From positions 2,728,001-2,792,000 of the forward strand of contig CBDEUR010000003.1 of the NCBI GenBank assembly GCA_965243345.1: DNA of 64,000 nt, read 5' to 3'. Of the stretch, positions 43,407-53,173 are shown in pieces (within the stretch, counting starts at the first letter, position 1; every line of letters begins with the position of its first letter). A program made the translations under genes and the position numbers. Source of the DNA: Bin52 sp965243345. GTDB lineage: Bacteria; Pseudomonadota; Alphaproteobacteria; Thalassobaculales; Thalassobaculaceae. Under the pieces are notes generated by a model that was not told the origin of the DNA, did no database searches, and saw nothing but the letters and a program-made list of their open reading frames with translations.

Positions 43407-45757
43407 TCACTCTGTCAGGGCTTCGATCAATTGGGACGGCAACCCGTCCGACGGGTCGGCAGGCAATTCGAAGAGGCTCCATCCCCTGTCGTCCCCCGCC
43501 GATCTCGCGGCTGAGGGAACGGGTCCCGGCTTCGCGGCGACATAGTGGCTGCGCCAGGCGAAGGGGAACGAGACTTCAGCCAGGGTCAATGACTTGCTAT
43601 CGGGCGATGGGACTCCGAATTGAGCGAACGAACCGGACCAGCCGTCCTCTGCGCCGGATTTCGGAGCCTCAGCTACTGGTGCGAGGTGGCCCCGGGCAAG
43701 ATCGATGAGCACCTGCAGCGCCTCGGGGCTCGCACGGTCAATCGCCTCGTGGTCGGGTTGGTTGAAATAGGACAGCAAGCAGCGATAACAGCCTCGAACG
43801 CAGGCCTCGTCTTTGCGTTCCGTGAGAAGCTCGGGATCGCCAACCTCGGTCGCCTCCTCAACCCGGTCGAAATGCATAAGCTCGAGAGCCCGACGCGCAA
43901 CGCGATTTAGGGCGTTCGAGTCTTCGACCAGGCGATTCAACACGCCCGCACCGCCTTCCGTCGCTTCATAGGCAAGGATCGCGCGCCGGTTTTCCCTGTC
44001 CGGCAGCGGTTCGCCGAGCACTTCGCCTTCCTCCAACTGGAACTCGACCGCAATTCCGCGCAGCAAGGCATGCTGCACGGTAGCGATCGTCCCCGGATCG
44101 AAGCGCTCGGGACTTTCGAACCGAAGCAGCAATGCGTTCTTGCGATCCCTGACGATGGGCACGATCCGGACCGGCCGTTCCGCATCCGGCGGCAGGTCCG
44201 TCTCCGGATCCTCGTCTTCGTTCTTAGCCCAGTATCCGGTGCGGGGATCGATCATGAACCCGAGCACGGTCCGGTCGCGTCTGCGCTTCAACCCCTTGTT
44301 GATCCGGCTGATCTCCGCGCTGTTGGCATATTGGAGCGTGAAGAGCAGCGTATCGCCGGCCCGAAACTCGGCCTCCGCGACCTCCACACGGCCTTGTTTT
44401 CTCGGCCAGGCGAACACGGTCTGGATCTCGAATCCCTGGTGTATCCGTTCCTCGTCATTGGCGGTGATCCGCTCGACCGGCGCCGCCTCGACATTGTCGA
44501 TCCTGAGCGTTCGCTTGACGGGCGATGCGCCCGCCATCGGCGCATCGCAAGCATGGCAGCGTTCGACCTCCTCTTCGTGCGCGGCTCCGCAGTTGGGGCA
44601 GATCGCCAAGTCCCGCGTCGCGAGTTCCCGGCCGTCCGAAGTCCGGGTTTCAGGCGGCAGCTTGGCTTTGACGACACGAAACGCGCGGCCTTCGTGATAG
44701 ATCAAGCTACGCGGGCCGAACTCGGAAATTGCCAGGAAGCGGGCGCGCTGCAGGAAAGAGCCGGACCTGTCATCTCCGGGAACGAACGCGTAGAGCGGCA
44801 GCCGTGGAAAATTGTAGCCGGGCAGGAATCCTTCAGTGGCGAGGTAACGGTACGAATAAAAGTCTGAGCTGTTGGTTGCTTTACCCTGTTCGAGAATGCC
44901 GATCTGGTCCGTTGCCTGCATCTGCGCGGCCCTGATCTTGCGCCGCTCGGCCGCGGGTAGCCCCGGTATCTGTGATTGCCGGTTGGCTTCGATCAGCTGG
45001 CTTCGAGCAGAATCGTAGAGTTCGCGCCATCGATTGAACGCGTTGTCGAATTCGGAAGGCGCCTGCGTTGCGATCTCGGTCACATAGCCATCCGGATCGT
45101 CCAGCCAAGGAGGAACTTCACCATCTAAAGACGAGAGGATCTGGCCGAGAACACGACGCATCGGGGCTCGCGCCTTGTCGACCAAACCAGTATCGCGGAT
45201 GACCCCGAGGAATTCCCCCTTCAGGGGATAGCCCTGTTCTTCAAGATCGAGAATCTCGGGAATATCGGGCGACAGGGCCAGCCCGCTTTGAGCGAGCCAG
45301 ATCGCTTGCAGGTGCGACGTGACCAGATTCCTGTTGGCGATGTCGAGCGCGGGCGGACGGACGGCGCCGGCCACCATTTCGCTCCGACGTTCGAAGTAAT
45401 ACTGGTCATGCGGCGACTGGGCGGCGCAATAGGTGAATATCGCCGCCGCCTGTCCGGATCGTCCGGCGCGGCCGGCCCTTTGCGCGTAGTTCGCCGGGGT
45501 CGGCGGCACGTTGCGTAGGTAGACCGCGTTCAACGCCGAAATATCCACACCCAGCTCCATCGTCGGCGTGCAGAACAACGTGGGAAGGAACCCGTCAGAC
45601 TCGCCGCTCTCCTTGATCTCGGATTCGCACTCGGCGATCCGAGCGCGGTCGTCCTCTTCGTAGCGGAAGCGCCATTCGCGCCACTCCCGCTGCCTCTGGG
45701 TTACCTGCGCAGTGTGCTCGCGGCTCTCCAGGCCGTATAGCGCACTGCCACCGCTAG
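43407..45757 (-). pseudogene. DEAD/DEAH helicase with DUF1998, N-terminus cut off at an IS1380 element
   Basis: About 783 codons remain. The frame enters directly from the IS end and reads SALYGLESREHTAQVTQRQR, then the helicase C-lobe LFCTPTMELGVDISALNAVY with motif VI PANYAQRAGRAGRSGQ. Further on there is a zinc-finger-like CPNCGAAHEEEVERCHACDA, and the DUF1998 end KDEACVRGCYRCLLSYFNQP. The N-terminal ATP-binding lobe (Walker A, DEAD box) is missing and is not found on the far side of the IS. It is probably inactive, although translation from an internal TTG or ATG could still give a C-terminal fragment. Intact relatives (DrmAB, MrfA, DruE-type proteins) unwind DNA in defence or repair. Confidence 0.8.
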
Positions 45758-47533
45758 CCCCTAAAGCTCACCATGGGGAAGAGACACGGGGCCGTTGACC
45801 GTGGTATATGTAGTGATTCCAGTCACCTACACCTACCACGGGAGCCGGCCCCATGCAGACAGAGTGTAGCAAGCGCGCGGTGGTGTTCCAAGGACATGGT
45901 CGCCGTGATGTAACGGCCCGGTTTGATGGCGGACGTCTGTCATCGGATGGTGGTGCGCTACTTCTGCGCGAGGCCGACGGCGTGCTGGATGTGACCCGCC
46001 GTCTGTCCGGGTGTTTCACCGATCATCGCTCCCCGGAGCGGAGGGAACACACCCTTTCCTGCCTGGTGGCGCAACGGGTCATGGGGATCGCCCTGGGCTA
46101 CGAGGACCTGAACGATCACGATCAGCTTCGGAACGACAGCGTTTTGGCACTGGCAGTCGGGCGAGACGACCTGACCGGAGCCGAGCGGGTGCGCGAGCGT
46201 GACCGGGGCCATCCGCTGGCGAGCTCGAGCACCCTGAACCGGCTTGAGCTGGGAACGCCGGACGAGGCAGGGGACCACCGCTACAAGCGGATCGTTGCCG
46301 ACGCGGATGCGATCGATCGGCTGATGGTGGCGCTGTTCCTGGACGCGCACGACACGGTGCCCGGGGAGATCGTGCTCGATATCGATGCCACCGATGACCC
46401 GCTGCACGGTCATCAGGAGGGCCGGTTCTTCCACGGGTACTATGACTGCTACTGCTATCTGCCGCTGTATGTCACCTGCGGTGATCACGTTCTGTGTTCC
46501 CGGCTGCGCAGTTCGAACATCGATGCATCTTCCGGCTCGGTAACGGAACTGGCGCGGATCATCGAGCAGATCCGTGCCTCGTGGCCGACGACCCGGATCC
46601 TGGTTCGTGGCGATTCCGGTTTCTGCCGCGAGGAGCTCATGGCCTGGTGCGAAGCCAAGGACGTGGACTACGTGTTCGGCCTTGCCAGAAATCCACGTCT
46701 GGTTGCCCACATCGCGCGCCAGATGCGTCGGTCGCACAGCCGGTGTGTGACGACCGGCCGGGCATCGCGACGGTTCCGGGACTTTCGCTATCGCACCGTG
46801 ACCAGCTGGAGCCGGAGCCGGCGGGTGGTTGGCAAGGCAGAGGTGCTTGCCGGGCGCCGAGGTCGGAACCCACGGTTTGTCGTGACCAGCCTGACGCGTC
46901 AGCAGATCGAAGCCCGGGAGCTGTACGAGGACCTGTACTGCGCCCGTGGTGACATGGAAAACAGGATCAAGGAACAGCAACTGGACCTGTTCGCCGATCG
47001 CACCTCGACAGCGACCATGCGCGCCAATCAGCTGCGGCTGTACTTCTCGGTGTTCGCGGGGATCCTGTTGCAGATTATCCGGGACGTCGGGCTCGTCGGG
47101 ACGAAACTGGCACGGGCCCAGTACGGGACGATCCGCGTGACACTGTTGAAGATCGCCTGCCAGATCAGGCTCAGCGTCCGCAGGATCCTGTTCTCGCTGT
47201 CCTCGATCTATCCGCGCCAGCACCTGTTCGCACAGGTGGCGCTGGCGCTGCGCCGAACTGCCGCGGCCCGCTCACCGTAGAGTCTCCATACCGAACCACA
47301 TCGTCGGTATCAGACGCCGGGGTGACCGGCCACACCAGAGGTGTGTCCGGACCCGCGGACCGCAGCAGACGGTTCGCACCTGATTCCGTTTTGTTCACGT
47401 GCACTTTCGCGCCGTGAAACGTGAAATACCCGCCCGCCGACGCCCGTTCGGATCGTTTCCAGATCAAGCCCGGCCATCGATCGCCAGAACCCCGGATCTG
47501 GAACGCTGCCTCCCCCTTGGTGAGATTTGCGCG
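45758..47533 (+). mobile_element. IS1380-family insertion sequence, apparently complete
   Basis: The left end CCCCTAAAGCTCACCATGGG and the inverted right end CGCGCAAATCTCACCAAGGG match at most positions. Both sides carry CTAG (45754-45757 and 47534-47537), a probable 4-bp target duplication. The element is 1776 bp and holds one transposase gene. Confidence 0.75.
45853..47280 (+). CDS. IS1380-family transposase
   Basis: The 475-residue DDE transposase has LSSDGGALLLREADGVLDVT near the N-terminus, the catalytic segment VPGEIVLDIDATDDPLHGHQ, then RILVRGDSGFCREELMAWCE, and the late DMENRIKEQQLDLFADRTST helix containing the conserved E. The order and spacing are those of IS1380 (C-terminal REN-IKE-like signature). 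Length is within the family range, so it looks intact. Confidence 0.92.
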   Translation: MQTECSKRAVVFQGHGRRDVTARFDGGRLSSDGGALLLREADGVLDVTRRLSGCFTDHRSPERREHTLSCLVAQRVMGIALGYEDLNDHDQLRNDSVLALAVGRDDLTGAERVRERDRGHPLASSSTLNRLELGTPDEAGDHRYKRIVADADAIDRLMVALFLDAHDTVPGEIVLDIDATDDPLHGHQEGRFFHGYYDCYCYLPLYVTCGDHVLCSRLRSSNIDASSGSVTELARIIEQIRASWPTTRILVRGDSGFCREELMAWCEAKDVDYVFGLARNPRLVAHIARQMRRSHSRCVTTGRASRRFRDFRYRTVTSWSRSRRVVGKAEVLAGRRGRNPRFVVTSLTRQQIEARELYEDLYCARGDMENRIKEQQLDLFADRTSTATMRANQLRLYFSVFAGILLQIIRDVGLVGTKLARAQYGTIRVTLLKIACQIRLSVRRILFSLSSIYPRQHLFAQVALALRRTAAARSP

Positions 47534-47536
47534 CTA

Positions 47537-50500
47537 GTGACGATCACGTCAGCCCACTGCGTGCTGGGCGATGCGGTCGGCCGCCTCGATCCCCCGGCCC
47601 GCTGCGTCTTCACCATGGCGATCGACGGGCGCGCCTACGCACGGCGCGGCACCGGGTTCGACACCCGCCTCACCGTGCTTGAGCGCGGCGACGAACCCGC
47701 TGTCGAACTGGACGGGACTGCCCGGGCCGCCCACGCCGCCGAACTGCTCGACGCCGTCATCGCGCAAGTGCCGCAGCGTCAGCCGATCGCGCCCGCCCCG
47801 GTCCCGGCCGGCCCCGCCCGCGACCTCTTCGGCAAGCCGGTCACACCCAAGCCGGGGAAGCGCCGGGGTCCGAAGCCCGTATCGACGCCCGAGACGCGGC
47901 AGTCTCACGACTGGGGGACCATTTCCGAGTTGGCCGTCGAGACCGGCTCTGTCGAACCCGCCAACACGGACGCCGCCACCGGCACCGGCGCCGCCGACGC
48001 CGGCCCCTACGCGCCGTGGCAGCCGTGCGCCGTGCGGGTGCCGGGCGCGGTCGAGCATCCGACGCCGCTGGTGCAGTCCGCCGCCATGGCCGCCGTGCCG
48101 CATCCCGTACCCGCGTACCGGCCGATGCTGCCGGAGCGCGTGGTCACCGACGGCCTGCTGTCGGACGCCCAGCTCGAGAGCGTCGTGCTGGCGGGGGAAG
48201 CCCATGCGCACCACCTGGCCGCCGAATACCGCGTCGGCTCTCAGTGGGAGACCGTTCACCGCCGCAAGCTCGACGATGACGGGAACGAGGAGGAAATCGA
48301 CACCTCCCTCGTCACCCAGGAAGGCGAGACCCTGTCGGAGCCGGTGCGCTTCCGCCGGGGCTGGATGCTGGGCGACGGCACCGGCTGCGGCAAGGGCCGC
48401 CAGGTCGCCGCCATCATCCTCGACAACCGCCTGCGCGGCAGGAAGCGGGCGCTGTGGCTTTCGCAGTCCGACAAGCTGCTGGAGGACGCGCGCCGCGACT
48501 GGACCGCGCTCGGCGGGCTGGAGAGCGACGTCATCCCGCTCGGCAACTTCCGGCAGGGGATGGAGATCCCCCTCGACGCCGGCATCCTGTTCGCGACCTA
48601 CGCCACGCTGCGCTCGCCGTCCCGTCAGGGGAAGCCCTCGCGGCTGGAGCAGATCGTCGAGTGGCTGGCGGGCTCATTGGACGAGGAGCACCGCCACGGC
48701 TTCGACGGCCCGATCGTGTTCGACGAGGCCCACGCCATGGCCAACGCCGCCGGGTCGAAGTCCGAACGCGGCGAGACCAAGCCGTCCCAGCAGGGCCGCG
48801 CCGGTCTGCGCTTGCAGAACGCACTGCCGGACGCTCGGATCGCTTATGTGTCCGCCACCGGCGCGACCACCGTCCCCGGCCTCGCCTATGCGGGGCGGTT
48901 GGGATTGTGGGCCGCCGGCGAGACGCCGTTCGAGAGGCGCACCGAGTTCGTCTCCGCCATGGAGGCGGGCGGCGTCGCGGCGATGGAGGTGGTCGCCCGC
49001 GATCTGAAGGCGCTCGGGCTCTACCAGGCGCGTGCCTTGGCTTATGACGGGATCGAGGTCGACATCCTCGAACGTCCCCTCAGCCCCGAGCAGCGGCGCA
49101 TCTACGACGCCTATGCCGGCGCCTTCAAGGTGATCCATGCCAACATCGAGGAGGCGCTCAAGGCGACCGGCATCGTCCAGGGCGAGGATACGTTGAACAG
49201 GAATGCCAAGGCGGCGGCGCTCTCCGCGTTCGAGGGGACGAAGCAACGCTTCTTCGGCCATCTCCTGACCGGCATGAAGTGCCCCTCGACCATCCGCGCC
49301 ATCGACGCCGACCTCGCGGCGGGCCGGTCGGCGGTCGTGCAGCTGGTCTCCACCGGCGAGGCCCTGATGGAGCGCCGCATCGCCGACGTCCCGGCTTCCG
49401 AGTGGGACGACCTCAACATCGACCTGACGCCAAGGGACGCGATCCTGTCCTACCTGATGCACGCCTTCCCGGTGCAGTTGCAGGAGCCGTTCACCGACGA
49501 CGGCGGCAATCTCCTCAGCCGGCCGGCCAGGGATGGCGACGGCAACCCCGTCATCTGCAAGGAGGCCGAGGACCGGCGCGACGCGCTGATCGAGAAGCTG
49601 GCGGCATTGCCGCCGGTGCCCACCGCGCTCGACCAGATCGTGCAGCATTTCGGACACGAGGCCGTGGCGGAGGTCACGGGACGGTCGCGGCGGGTGCTCA
49701 GGATCACCGACGCCAAGGGCGAGCGCCTGGCGCTGCGCAGCCGGCCCGCGTCGGCGAACCTCGCCGAGACCGCCGCCTTCATGAACGGCGAGAAGCGCAT
49801 CCTGGTGTTCTCCATGGCCGGCGGCACCGGGCGCAGCTACCACGCGGACCTCAGCTGCGGGAACACGGAGCGGCGCATCCACTACCTGCTGGAACCCGGC
49901 TGGCGCGCCGACCAGGCGATCCAGGGGCTGGGGCGCACCCACCGCACCCACCAGGCCAGCGCCCCGCTGTTCCGGCCCGTCACCACCGACGTGAAGGGCG
50001 AGCGGAGGTTCATCGCCACCATTGCGCGGCGTCTCGATTCCCTGGGCGCGATCACGCGCGGCCAGCGGGATTCCCAGACCGCCATGGGCGGCAGCGACGC
50101 GGCGCTGTTCCGCGAGAGCGACAACCTGGAGAGCGTCTACGCCCGGGCCGCCTTGCGCCAGTTCTACGGCGCGCTGTGGCGCGGCAGCATCGAGGGCTGG
50201 AATCTGGAGCGCTTCGAGAAGTCGACCGGCCTCAAGCTCACCTGGGAGGGCAATCTCAAGGAGGACCTGCCGCCCATGCCGAGGTTCCTAAATCGGCTGC
50301 TCGCCTTGCCCATCGCCGAGCAGAACCAGCTCTTCGCCGAACTGGAAGAGCGCATCGCATCCAACATCCAGCAGGCGATCGAGGCCGGCAGCTACGAGGT
50401 CGGGGTCGAGACGGTTACAGCGGACTCTCTCATCGTCGCCGGCCGGGAGACGCTCTACGAGCATCCCGGCACCGGGGCGGCGACCGAGCTGGTCGAGATC

Positions 50501-51244
50501 GTCCGCCGCGACAGGCTGGTCCCGCTCACGGCGGAATCGGCACTGGAGATCGGCGGACGCGATCCGGGTCCGGACGGCAAGCCACGCCTCGCGGTCAACG
50601 CCCGCTCCAGACGCGCCGCCGTCATCCTGCCGGCAGCCTCGCGCATGCTCGACGACGGCGGGGTGCGGGAGCGGGTCCGCCTCATCCGGCCCGCGACGGC
50701 CGAGACCATGACCAGGGCCGCGCTCGACGCCTCCAACTGGCGCCCCGCCGACGAGGCCGCGTGGCGCCGGGTCTGGGACGCCGAGATCGCCGGCCTGCCG
50801 TCGCATAGGGACTCGCGCTTCTGGCTCGCCACCGGCCTGTTGTTGCCGGTCTGGGACCGCCTCCCGGCCGAGAACATGCGGGTGCGCAGGCTCACCAGCG
50901 ATGACGGTATCGCCCTCATCGGGCGCGTGCTCGACGCCGAGCAGGTGCGCGCCGTGCGCCAGGGCTTCGGCCTCGACGGCGGCCCCGCCATGACCGGCGC
51001 CGAGGCCTTCGAGGCGGTGATGGGACGCGGCAACGCGCTCGCGCTCGCCAACGGCTGGCGCCTCGCGCGCCGCCGCCTCATGGGCGCCGACCGGATCGAG
51101 ATCGAGGGACCGGCCGACACCGACATGGACGCGCTGAAGCGCATGGGCTGCACCGTCGAGATCGTCTCCTTCCGCGCCCGGATATTCGCGCCCAATGCCG
51201 GGGCGATGGAGCGGATCCTCGACCGCTGGCCGCTCGCCGCCTGA
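47537..51244 (+). CDS. Strawberry-notch family helicase, N-terminally truncated
   Basis: 1235 codons are open. The SF2 helicase core has Walker A GWMLGDGTGCGKGRQVAAII near 278 and Walker B GFDGPIVFDEAHAMANAAGS near 395, ARIAYVSATGATTVPGLAYA near 435 and the C-lobe RADQAIQGLGRTHRTHQASA near 795. The family is typical of integrative elements and phages. There, an N-terminal methyltransferase-like domain of some hundred residues precedes the segment RLDPPARCVFTMAIDGRAYA; here it is absent, as the frame enters from the IS1380 target site. GTG 47537 (in the CTAG repeat) or ATG 47614 could start translation. Retained helicase activity is possible. Confidence 0.8.
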   Translation: MTITSAHCVLGDAVGRLDPPARCVFTMAIDGRAYARRGTGFDTRLTVLERGDEPAVELDGTARAAHAAELLDAVIAQVPQRQPIAPAPVPAGPARDLFGKPVTPKPGKRRGPKPVSTPETRQSHDWGTISELAVETGSVEPANTDAATGTGAADAGPYAPWQPCAVRVPGAVEHPTPLVQSAAMAAVPHPVPAYRPMLPERVVTDGLLSDAQLESVVLAGEAHAHHLAAEYRVGSQWETVHRRKLDDDGNEEEIDTSLVTQEGETLSEPVRFRRGWMLGDGTGCGKGRQVAAIILDNRLRGRKRALWLSQSDKLLEDARRDWTALGGLESDVIPLGNFRQGMEIPLDAGILFATYATLRSPSRQGKPSRLEQIVEWLAGSLDEEHRHGFDGPIVFDEAHAMANAAGSKSERGETKPSQQGRAGLRLQNALPDARIAYVSATGATTVPGLAYAGRLGLWAAGETPFERRTEFVSAMEAGGVAAMEVVARDLKALGLYQARALAYDGIEVDILERPLSPEQRRIYDAYAGAFKVIHANIEEALKATGIVQGEDTLNRNAKAAALSAFEGTKQRFFGHLLTGMKCPSTIRAIDADLAAGRSAVVQLVSTGEALMERRIADVPASEWDDLNIDLTPRDAILSYLMHAFPVQLQEPFTDDGGNLLSRPARDGDGNPVICKEAEDRRDALIEKLAALPPVPTALDQIVQHFGHEAVAEVTGRSRRVLRITDAKGERLALRSRPASANLAETAAFMNGEKRILVFSMAGGTGRSYHADLSCGNTERRIHYLLEPGWRADQAIQGLGRTHRTHQASAPLFRPVTTDVKGERRFIATIARRLDSLGAITRGQRDSQTAMGGSDAALFRESDNLESVYARAALRQFYGALWRGSIEGWNLERFEKSTGLKLTWEGNLKEDLPPMPRFLNRLLALPIAEQNQLFAELEERIASNIQQAIEAGSYEVGVETVTADSLIVAGRETLYEHPGTGAATELVEIVRRDRLVPLTAESALEIGGRDPGPDGKPRLAVNARSRRAAVILPAASRMLDDGGVRERVRLIRPATAETMTRAALDASNWRPADEAAWRRVWDAEIAGLPSHRDSRFWLATGLLLPVWDRLPAENMRVRRLTSDDGIALIGRVLDAEQVRAVRQGFGLDGGPAMTGAEAFEAVMGRGNALALANGWRLARRRLMGADRIEIEGPADTDMDALKRMGCTVEIVSFRARIFAPNAGAMERILDRWPLAA

Positions 51245-51253
51245 GCCCCCCGC

Positions 51254-51370
51254 GATACATATCGCCGGCCCGCCGTCCTCCGCCCAACCGTGCGGCGGGG
51301 GGCGTGCCGCCGGCGACTCCACCCAACGACAGGCTCGCGCCGCCGCCTGCCCGGATACATATTGCCGGCC
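51254..51370 (+). repeat. Pair of 17-bp direct repeats exactly 100 bp apart
   Basis: GATACATAT(C/T)GCCGGCC occurs at 51254-51270 and 51354-51370, one mismatch, both in the leader before a small gene. They may be binding sites for an element-encoded protein. Confidence 0.5.
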
Positions 51371-51399
51371 GGGCGGCGGCCGCCCGAAGGAGAGACGCC

Positions 51400-51669
51400 A
51401 TGACCGCGCAGACCCTGCCGGACCACCCGAATTTCTGTTTCGTGCCCGCCTACGACGTCGAGACCGACGTGCAGCAGATCCGCATCGTCATCGAAGGCAT
51501 GGCCGGACACGTTCCAACGGCCCTGATCGCGCTGAACCTCAACGATGCGCTGAGCATTTGCGACAAGCTCAACCGCCGCCTCGGCTACAACCGCGAAGCC
51601 TGGGAAGCCATGGCAGCCGCCTCCATGCAGGCCGAGGACGACGATCCGGAGGGCAGCGCATGGCACTGA
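51400..51669 (+). CDS. Small conserved-looking protein of the mobile element
   Basis: The 89-residue protein reads HPNFCFVPAYDVETDVQQIR, then IVIEGMAGHVPTALIALNLN and DALSICDKLNRRLGYNREAW. No family is recognised. It has an excellent GAAGGAGAGACG ribosome site, good codon use and sits in the strawberry-notch/SSB backbone, so it is a real gene of unknown function. Confidence 0.65.
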   Translation: MTAQTLPDHPNFCFVPAYDVETDVQQIRIVIEGMAGHVPTALIALNLNDALSICDKLNRRLGYNREAWEAMAAASMQAEDDDPEGSAWH

Positions 51670-51708
51670 AGCTCCGTCCGGCTGCGCAGCCGGCCCGCGG
51701 GCACCTGC

Positions 51709-51737
51709 TTGCCGATCATCTACACAAATGCTATATA
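51709..51737 (+). promoter_or_regulatory. Promoter of the DUF1778/GNAT module
   Basis: TTGCCG (51709-51714), 17 bases and TATATA (51732-51737), 48 bases before the antitoxin ATG, in a locally AT-rich patch. Confidence 0.5.
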
Positions 51738-51784
51738 TCGGAGCCAAATCAACACCCCGTGCCCTGAACGGGAAGGAGGCCGTC

Positions 51785-52042
51785 ATGCCCCAGGTGAACT
51801 TCCGCACGTCCACCGAGCGCCTGGCCGTCATCGACCGCGCGGCGGAGATCCGGGGCGTCAGCCGCACCGAGTTCGTGCTGCGCTCCAGCGAGGCGGCGGC
51901 GATCGAGGTCCTGAACGAGCGCCCCGTGATCGCCCTCGACGACGAGGCCTGGGACGACTTCGTCGCCGCGCTCGACGCGCCGGTGGTGATCGATCCCGCC
52001 GTGAAGGCGCGCTACGCGCGCACGCCCCTGTGGGATCGCTAG
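51785..52042 (+). CDS. DUF1778 (TacA/AtaR-type) antitoxin
   Basis: The 85-residue protein has the ribbon-helix-helix FRTSTERLAVIDRAAEIRGV, then SRTEFVLRSSEAAAIEVLNE, and the toxin-binding tail IALDDEAWDDFVAALDAPVV, exactly the DUF1778 layout. GGGAAGGAGGCCGTC precedes the ATG. The stop overlaps the acetyltransferase gene by 13 bases. It should repress its own promoter together with the toxin, as in TacAT. Confidence 0.9.
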   Translation: MPQVNFRTSTERLAVIDRAAEIRGVSRTEFVLRSSEAAAIEVLNERPVIALDDEAWDDFVAALDAPVVIDPAVKARYARTPLWDR

Positions 52043-52533
52043 GCCCGCCCGAGCCGCTCGCGCCCAGCCACGACATCTCGCAGTTCTCCTCGGGGGTTCC
52101 CACCCTCGACGCCTGGCTGCGAGGCAAGGCGCGGCTGAACGAGGCCAGGGGCGGCGCACGCACCTATGTGGCCTGCGACGGCGACCGCGTGGCCGGCTTC
52201 TACAGCCTCGCCGCCAGTTCCGTGGAGCGGCGGCGGCTGTCGTCCCGGGTCGGCCGCAACATGCCCGACCCGGTCCCGGTCATCCTGCTGGGGCAGCTCG
52301 CGGTGGACGAGGCCTGGCGCGGCCGGGGCCTCGGCTCGGACCTCCTGATCGACGCGGTGAGGCGCGCCCGGACCGCCGCCGGCGTGGTCGGCGCCCGCGC
52401 CGTCGCGGTGCAGGCCATCGACGACCGCGCCCGGGCCTTCTACGAGAGGTTCGGCTTCCGTCCGTTCTCGGAGCGCGAGCCGCTCATGCTGGTGCTGCGC
52501 ATGTCCGAGATCGCCGGGCTGCTGGAGCCCTGA
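52030..52533 (+). CDS. GNAT-family acetyltransferase toxin (TacT/AtaT-type)
   Basis: The protein has 167 residues. HDISQFSSGVPTLDAWLRGK, then ARGGARTYVACDGDRVAGFY and SLAASSVERRRL, match TacT-like toxins, and QLAVDEAWRGRGLGSDLLID is the acetyl-CoA-binding R/QxxGxG/A loop. The end YERFGFRPFSEREPLMLVLR contains the conserved catalytic-region tyrosine. Such toxins acetylate aminoacyl-tRNAs and stop translation. A GTG start at 52030 overlaps the antitoxin gene, as is common for this pair. Confidence 0.88.
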   Translation: MGSLGPPEPLAPSHDISQFSSGVPTLDAWLRGKARLNEARGGARTYVACDGDRVAGFYSLAASSVERRRLSSRVGRNMPDPVPVILLGQLAVDEAWRGRGLGSDLLIDAVRRARTAAGVVGARAVAVQAIDDRARAFYERFGFRPFSEREPLMLVLRMSEIAGLLEP

Positions 52534-52641
52534 GCTGCGCAGCCGGCCAGCCACTCTCCGTCCCGCTTCCCTGTCCCGACACCATCGGCGCCGCCCACAC
52601 CGGGCTCCGCTGCTGCGCAGCCGGCCCTCCGTCGTCTCCGC

Positions 52642-53085
52642 TCAGCCCCGCCACGCGAGCCACCACCACGCGATCCAGACCGGAATGCCGAGTACGACGG
52701 CCCAGGCCGCGATCGCGAGCGGCCCGAGCAGGCCCGCGAACACCGCCACCGGGACTGTCACGGCGCCGAACGCCACCCCCGCGGTCCAGGCGCCGCGCCG
52801 GTAGCCGAGCCGCCACAGCCTCCGGCATCCGAGCGCGAGCGGCAGGCCGCAGGGCACCAGCGGCGCCAGCGACAGCCCCTCCATCGCCATCGCCGCCAGC
52901 CACGGCCCCGGTGTCCCCGCCGCGACGGCATCCGGCCCGAACCGCACCGCCGCCTGCGCCACGATCCCGGCCGGCAGCCAGAGCAGCGCCAGCGGCCAGA
53001 ACCCGTGACGCCCGATCCATCCGCGCCCGTCCATGCCGTAGCGATGCACCAGGCCGGGGTGCCATTCAAGCGAGACCGATCGCAT
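52642..53085 (-). CDS. Hypothetical inner-membrane protein
   Basis: 147 residues if started at ATG 53085 (MRSVSLEWHPGLVHRYGMDG). ATG 53034 just before GWIGRHGFWPLALLWLPAGI is an alternative. Four hydrophobic segments follow (FWPLALLWLPAGIVAQAAV, MEGLSLAPLVPCGLPLALG, GAWTAGVAFGAVTVPVAVF, LAIAAWAVVLGIPVWIAWWW). No family recognised. It is the only minus-strand gene in this part of the element and its ribosome site is weak. Confidence 0.5.
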   Translation of the reverse strand: MRSVSLEWHPGLVHRYGMDGRGWIGRHGFWPLALLWLPAGIVAQAAVRFGPDAVAAGTPGPWLAAMAMEGLSLAPLVPCGLPLALGCRRLWRLGYRRGAWTAGVAFGAVTVPVAVFAGLLGPLAIAAWAVVLGIPVWIAWWWLAWRG

Positions 53086-53173
53086 GTCGCCAGAGAGATG
53101 GAGGAGAGCGCGCGGGGGGCGAGGCCGCTGACGGAGAGGGAGCGGCGGTATTCGACATCCGGGAGATCGGGAC

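Larger units (their letters stand above)
51681..52626. repeat. 15-bp repeat GCTGCGCAGCCGGCC, three copies around a toxin-antitoxin module
   Basis: Exact copies lie at 51681-51695, 52534-52548 and 52612-52626, one before and two after the DUF1778/GNAT pair, all in intergenic DNA. Each contains the palindrome GCTGCGCAGC. Confidence 0.6.
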
